From Saccoglossus kowalevskii (lineage: Eukaryota > Hemichordata > Enteropneusta > Harrimaniidae): a stretch of 53,083 nt of DNA. Below, in pieces: positions 50,201 to 53,083 of this stretch (positions are counted from its first letter, which is position 1; each line of letters opens with the position of its first letter). Location of the stretch: NCBI RefSeq assembly GCF_000003605.2, contig NW_003106598.1, forward strand, positions 599,069 to 652,151. Direction: 5' to 3'. The notes under the pieces are model-generated. The model worked only from the letters and a program-made list of their open reading frames with translations. It was not told where the DNA came from and ran no database searches. The position numbers were made by a program, and so were the translations under genes.

Positions 50201-52114
50201 TCTGGCTGAAATTGTTTTGTGAAGGCGTCTAATTATAAGTTAGACAGGCTGATGTTATGTTATCTACGAAATACGTCATCCCAATAGAGTGGCACACGCA
50301 CGCGCTGTTGGTGTGCGAGTCACGTCTGCCGTCTCTATGTACCGTACGTAGTGCTGTGTTTTAATCTCACCCTGAAACATGTCAATAAACAGAATCATTT
50401 CAACAAACAAATAAATAGTAGTTGTTGGGAATCGTATAGTGGTGACGATCTGTGCAGGGTGTGGATTATTATTTTTTTGTTTAGGTAATCCCGACGGATA
50501 GACAATAATCGTAAACATATATTGATGCATACCTGGGTGATGGTGTGGAAAATATCCAAATACACAATTACAATAAACTTGATAAAGTCATAGTTGAATC
50601 TCCGGAGTCTCGGTAAAATAGTTTTATGCACAATGCGAAAATAGATGCGCAGTAAGGTTCGTATAAAGCCTAGCTGGCTGGAAAGCCTACTATTTTTGTC
50701 AACATTATTATGATTATTGTTCTTCTCCGCTCTTTGATCCAACTGTAACTAAACATGTGGGTAATGAATAAAGAGATTTGGATCTAGTCATGTCAGTGAT
50801 TATAAGTAAGTGTAATTATTCTCAGAGAGCTGTTGCTAATTACGTCACTAGTAACTATTAACCTGTTTATCGCAAAGTGGTTCCTCGTCCTGTAAGAAGC
50901 TGTAAGCAAATTAATACGAATGCAGCTATATGTTATTTTTATATTGCATTTTGACAATTACTATTGTTGATGCCAAGTAAATAATTAATAAATCAATCAA
51001 AAATAACAGAATTTTACAGCAAAAAAATCAGTCGCATTATTTTTTGTTTGTTTTTTGAATTTGTAAGTAGGTGTATTGTAAATGCATGTGATATTTTTGG
51101 CATGCGCAATCATTCAAGTTCTTCCCACAGTATTCTGAGTATGTGAAGTGACAAAATATCTTGAAACGGAAGATCATAAAAGGGAGCATTATAATAGTCA
51201 GACATAGTTGATACAAGTTTGAGTAGCAACCAATACAAACTCGAAAGCCCTTTGAACATCACAATTCACTTTTAAATATCCTATTGTTTTTATTCTAAAT
51301 TAGATCGTGGCTACAGTTGGCAAATCTTTCTCAGAAAACAGAGAATTCACTCGCATTCGACTGTTTTCAACGAATATATATTAACAAAAATATAATGTTT
51401 TACCAAAGATAATCTCTGAAAATAGTGATTTGGAGATACCATAACGAGGTGAACAAATTTGTAGATGAATTGTATTCAATTCTGATACAGTCGGTAATTA
51501 TATATTCGACCAGAGAGACTATTGACAGTCTAATTATGTAAATACAATTCTATATATTTCTAAAATGTATAACTTTAGGAGTAAGGTTGGGGTAAGTCTC
51601 TAAACATCAATTACGCATGGTCTTAACGTAGCGTAATACTGATCCTTCACGGGAACAGATACCAACAGCAAACACGGCGACATCCTTTGGGACGTGATTG
51701 CGTGAGTGTGTAGCCGTTCAAACTAGTTCATAAATACCGAGCCCGACAGCGTTACAACAATTAGTTGACAGTGCATAGCATAGTAATCTCACGAAAGTGT
51801 ACGGTAAATTGACAGCTTCGATAGAACTTTCCCTGAACAGAAATGGAACATATTTATATCTTCGCAACTCACCTTCTCACACATGGGAGCGCTTCCTCTG
51901 ACATAAAAAACGACCCGGTATGCGTAGCATTCAATGATTTCATACCATAATATTCTATTGTAATAGTATTGTCTCGGATGATCATACTAATATTAATAAC
52001 AGAATATTGTATTTCCACAATATTTTGTTTAGAATACTCACCGAGCGGCATAATCCCTGTGGTGGATATTGATAACGCGATGAGGACAACCAAAGTTGAT
52101 AAAAGTATATTCAT
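45384..52114 (-). CDS. Gene 6: type I membrane protein with four C6-GTDC modules (271 aa)
   Basis: Seven coding exons on the minus strand: 52114-52042, 49506-49375, 48102-47971, 47814-47683, 46575-46453, 46113-46051, 45544-45384 (816 bases, exact frame, all introns phase 1). Residues 1-24 are a signal peptide (MNILLSTLVVLIALSISTTG...). Modules at 25-68, 69-112, 113-156 and 157-197 have exon sizes 132, 132, 132 and 123, identical to gene 5. Module 1 carries N-A-T, module 2 opens S-C-W-N-T-C and carries N-F-S, and module 3 ends Y-H-V-F-E where gene 5 has D-H-V-F-Q. An acidic/Thr linker (198-218) and an S-S-D-D-D-D-D stretch precede the helix (~231-256). The tail of about 15 residues begins K-H-H-K. 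The membrane exon shares V-I-G-V-S-A-A-G-G with V-T-I-G-V-S-V-G-C-G of gene 5. The long first intron (2.5 kb) has no further module. Confidence 0.92.
46801..46935. mobile_element. hAT-like MITE (CAGGGGCGGA termini)
   Basis: It starts CAGGGGCGGATCTAGAATTC and ends TCTAAATCCGCCAATG, which is the inverted terminus. About 135 bases, in a gene 6 intron between modules 3 and 4. Flanking TTATT strings could be a degraded 8-base target duplication. CAGGGGCGGA-type termini are typical of hAT-derived elements, from memory. Confidence 0.6.
47179..47570 (-). mobile_element. Probable non-LTR retrotransposon 3' end with (AATA)n tail
   Basis: Read on the minus strand, the segment runs to ...GGGGAAACCTGTTGGTATCT then AG(AATA)n, ending in (AATT)n near 47180. 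A GGGGAAACCxxTTGGTATCTAG tail followed by tetranucleotide repeats is characteristic of CR1/L2-type LINE 3' ends. No reverse-transcriptase frame is present, so this is a 5'-truncated copy in a gene 6 intron. Confidence 0.6.
47838..47880. mobile_element. Internally deleted TTAAAG-family remnant
   Basis: AAGGAAGTGGTCGTCTTGAC is followed almost directly by CTCGACGACAACCACCCAAT, so two inverted termini are joined with the interior missing. It lies in the intron between modules 2 and 3 of gene 6. Confidence 0.5.
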
Positions 52115-53083
52115 GATAGTTAGTATATCCGGTGTTTTTAAACTTGAATCCTACCAGTTTACCAGTGATATATTCTCGCCAATTGTCACTCACTCCTAAT
52201 TCCTACACAAACACGGAATTGGTTTTAGAAACAATCCAATAGTATCCGAGTATTTGTTGGTAAAACTTAATCTGCCTGAAAACAAGTGCGGCCAATCAGC
52301 ATTGCGACAACTGGAGTCAGTTCGATGATAAGGCCACATATACATAGAAATATGTTTTACGTCACTTTGAAATTTAGAAAAAGCGGCGGACAGATTAATT
52401 ATCTATTCCAAAATATTGACCTTGTAGTTTACAGATCTTTTGGGTTCTGCGTCCATTGTATTAAAACTCGCGAAATATCTTTCGTTTTTCTTAATCTCGA
52501 ATCTTTTACGAAAACGTCGGAGTAATCTTTTATAGTACTAAACATGGGTGCAAACACTAAAATGTGACGCACTGTAAACATAACAAGTTTTCATCGTATC
52601 TTTGTAGATAATTTGAATGGGGATTTATTTTTAGTCTTATTTCTGACTCTTGGATTGTCGCATCGCCTTGAGTGATTATTCCCGATAATTCCAGTATAAC
52701 AGAGGAAATAACGGGATGTGGTATCACTTTTGCAGCATATGCTTGCCTCCACTTATATATACTTAAAGCGGGAGGGTCGTCACCTGCGCACGCGCGAGAA
52801 TTTAGTCCCAAGCGACGATAACAACACACGCTAAAAATGCAAAGGCCCATGGGTAGACGCTCGTTTGTAAACAATTACACGCTGTGGCCATCTGACGCAT
52901 GCGCAGGTGACGACTCCCTCGCTTTAAGCAGCAAACGGTGAACAAGTCTAGTACTGGCAAACAAACAATTGGTCAGCAACTTTGGTTGGTACTTGTAAAA
53001 TCACGAGATTAAAATGTCGCTAAACAGATAATAGGAGTCTTGATCCTAAATGATCTCACATTTGCAAGAAAAACGCCAGTAGT
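52115..53083. other. 5' flank of gene 6 and right window edge
   Basis: No supported gene. Open frames at 52286-52525 (+) and 52557-52874 (-) lack domains; the second mostly overlaps the MITE at 52763-52927. Confidence 0.5.
52763..52927. mobile_element. MITE, TTAAAG family, complete copy
   Basis: It begins TTAAAGCGGGAGGGTCGTCACCTG and ends with the near-perfect inverted copy (reverse complement TTAAAGCGAGGGAGTCGTCACC). About 165 bases, with TTAA at each tip. It is the intact source-like relative of the remnant at 747-806. Confidence 0.75.

Overview
This is eukaryotic, animal-type DNA: AT-rich, intron-dense, full of microsatellites and small DNA-transposon remnants, with one run of N (26754-27378). 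No bacterial-style genes, rRNA, tRNA or CRISPR are visible. Calcium-binding EGF modules, a WxxW (mucin/CILP-type) module, secretory signal exons and symmetrical phase-1 exon cassettes point to a metazoan. A marine invertebrate (hemichordate, lancelet, echinoderm or lophotrochozoan) is my guess; the sequence does not settle which.

By joining exons by hand (GT/AG sites, intron phase, domain continuity) I recover six complete small genes. Each encodes a signal peptide, a modular ectodomain, a Ser/Thr-rich or low-complexity stalk, one transmembrane helix and a short tail. All six reading frames close exactly to multiples of three. From left to right: gene 1 (517-4345, -) EGF + 3 calcium-binding EGF, 269 aa; gene 2 (7942-9924, -) one WxxW domain, 196 aa; gene 3 (13949-20408, -) five copies of a six-cysteine module, 346 aa; gene 4 (24198-29240, -) Ser-Gly/Tyr/Gly-rich, 199 aa; gene 5 (38062-43812, +) four copies of the six-cysteine module, 277 aa; gene 6 (45384-52114, -) the same four-module layout, 271 aa. 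Genes 5 and 6 are convergent, tail-to-tail paralogs.

The most notable content is the six-cysteine module, called C6-GTDC here: C-x3-C-x7(8)-C-x11(8)-C-x(Y/F/L)GTD-C-x2-C-G-x-R. It occurs 13 times, always on its own phase 1-1 exon of 123-135 bp. Copies are position-specific: module n of gene 5 matches module n of gene 6, and gene 3 follows the same order with one extra module. I do not recognise it as a named domain. It has loose similarity in cysteine number and acidic/GG content to LIN-12/Notch repeats, but with different spacing. The window thus looks like a cluster of small cell-surface proteins that share one gene plan and carry interchangeable ectodomains.

Between genes lie long stretches without supported genes (4.3-7.9, 9.9-13.9, 20.4-24.2, 29.2-38.1 and 43.8-45.4 kb and the two ends). 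They hold MITE-like elements (a TTAAAG...GGTCGTCGCGC terminal-inverted-repeat family, an ACTGTAAAACACG family, a CAGGGGCGGA hAT-like element), a ~0.4 kb inverted repeat pair (34.95-37.3 kb), a non-LTR retrotransposon 3' end (47.2-47.6 kb), minisatellites and a few unproven coding-like fragments.
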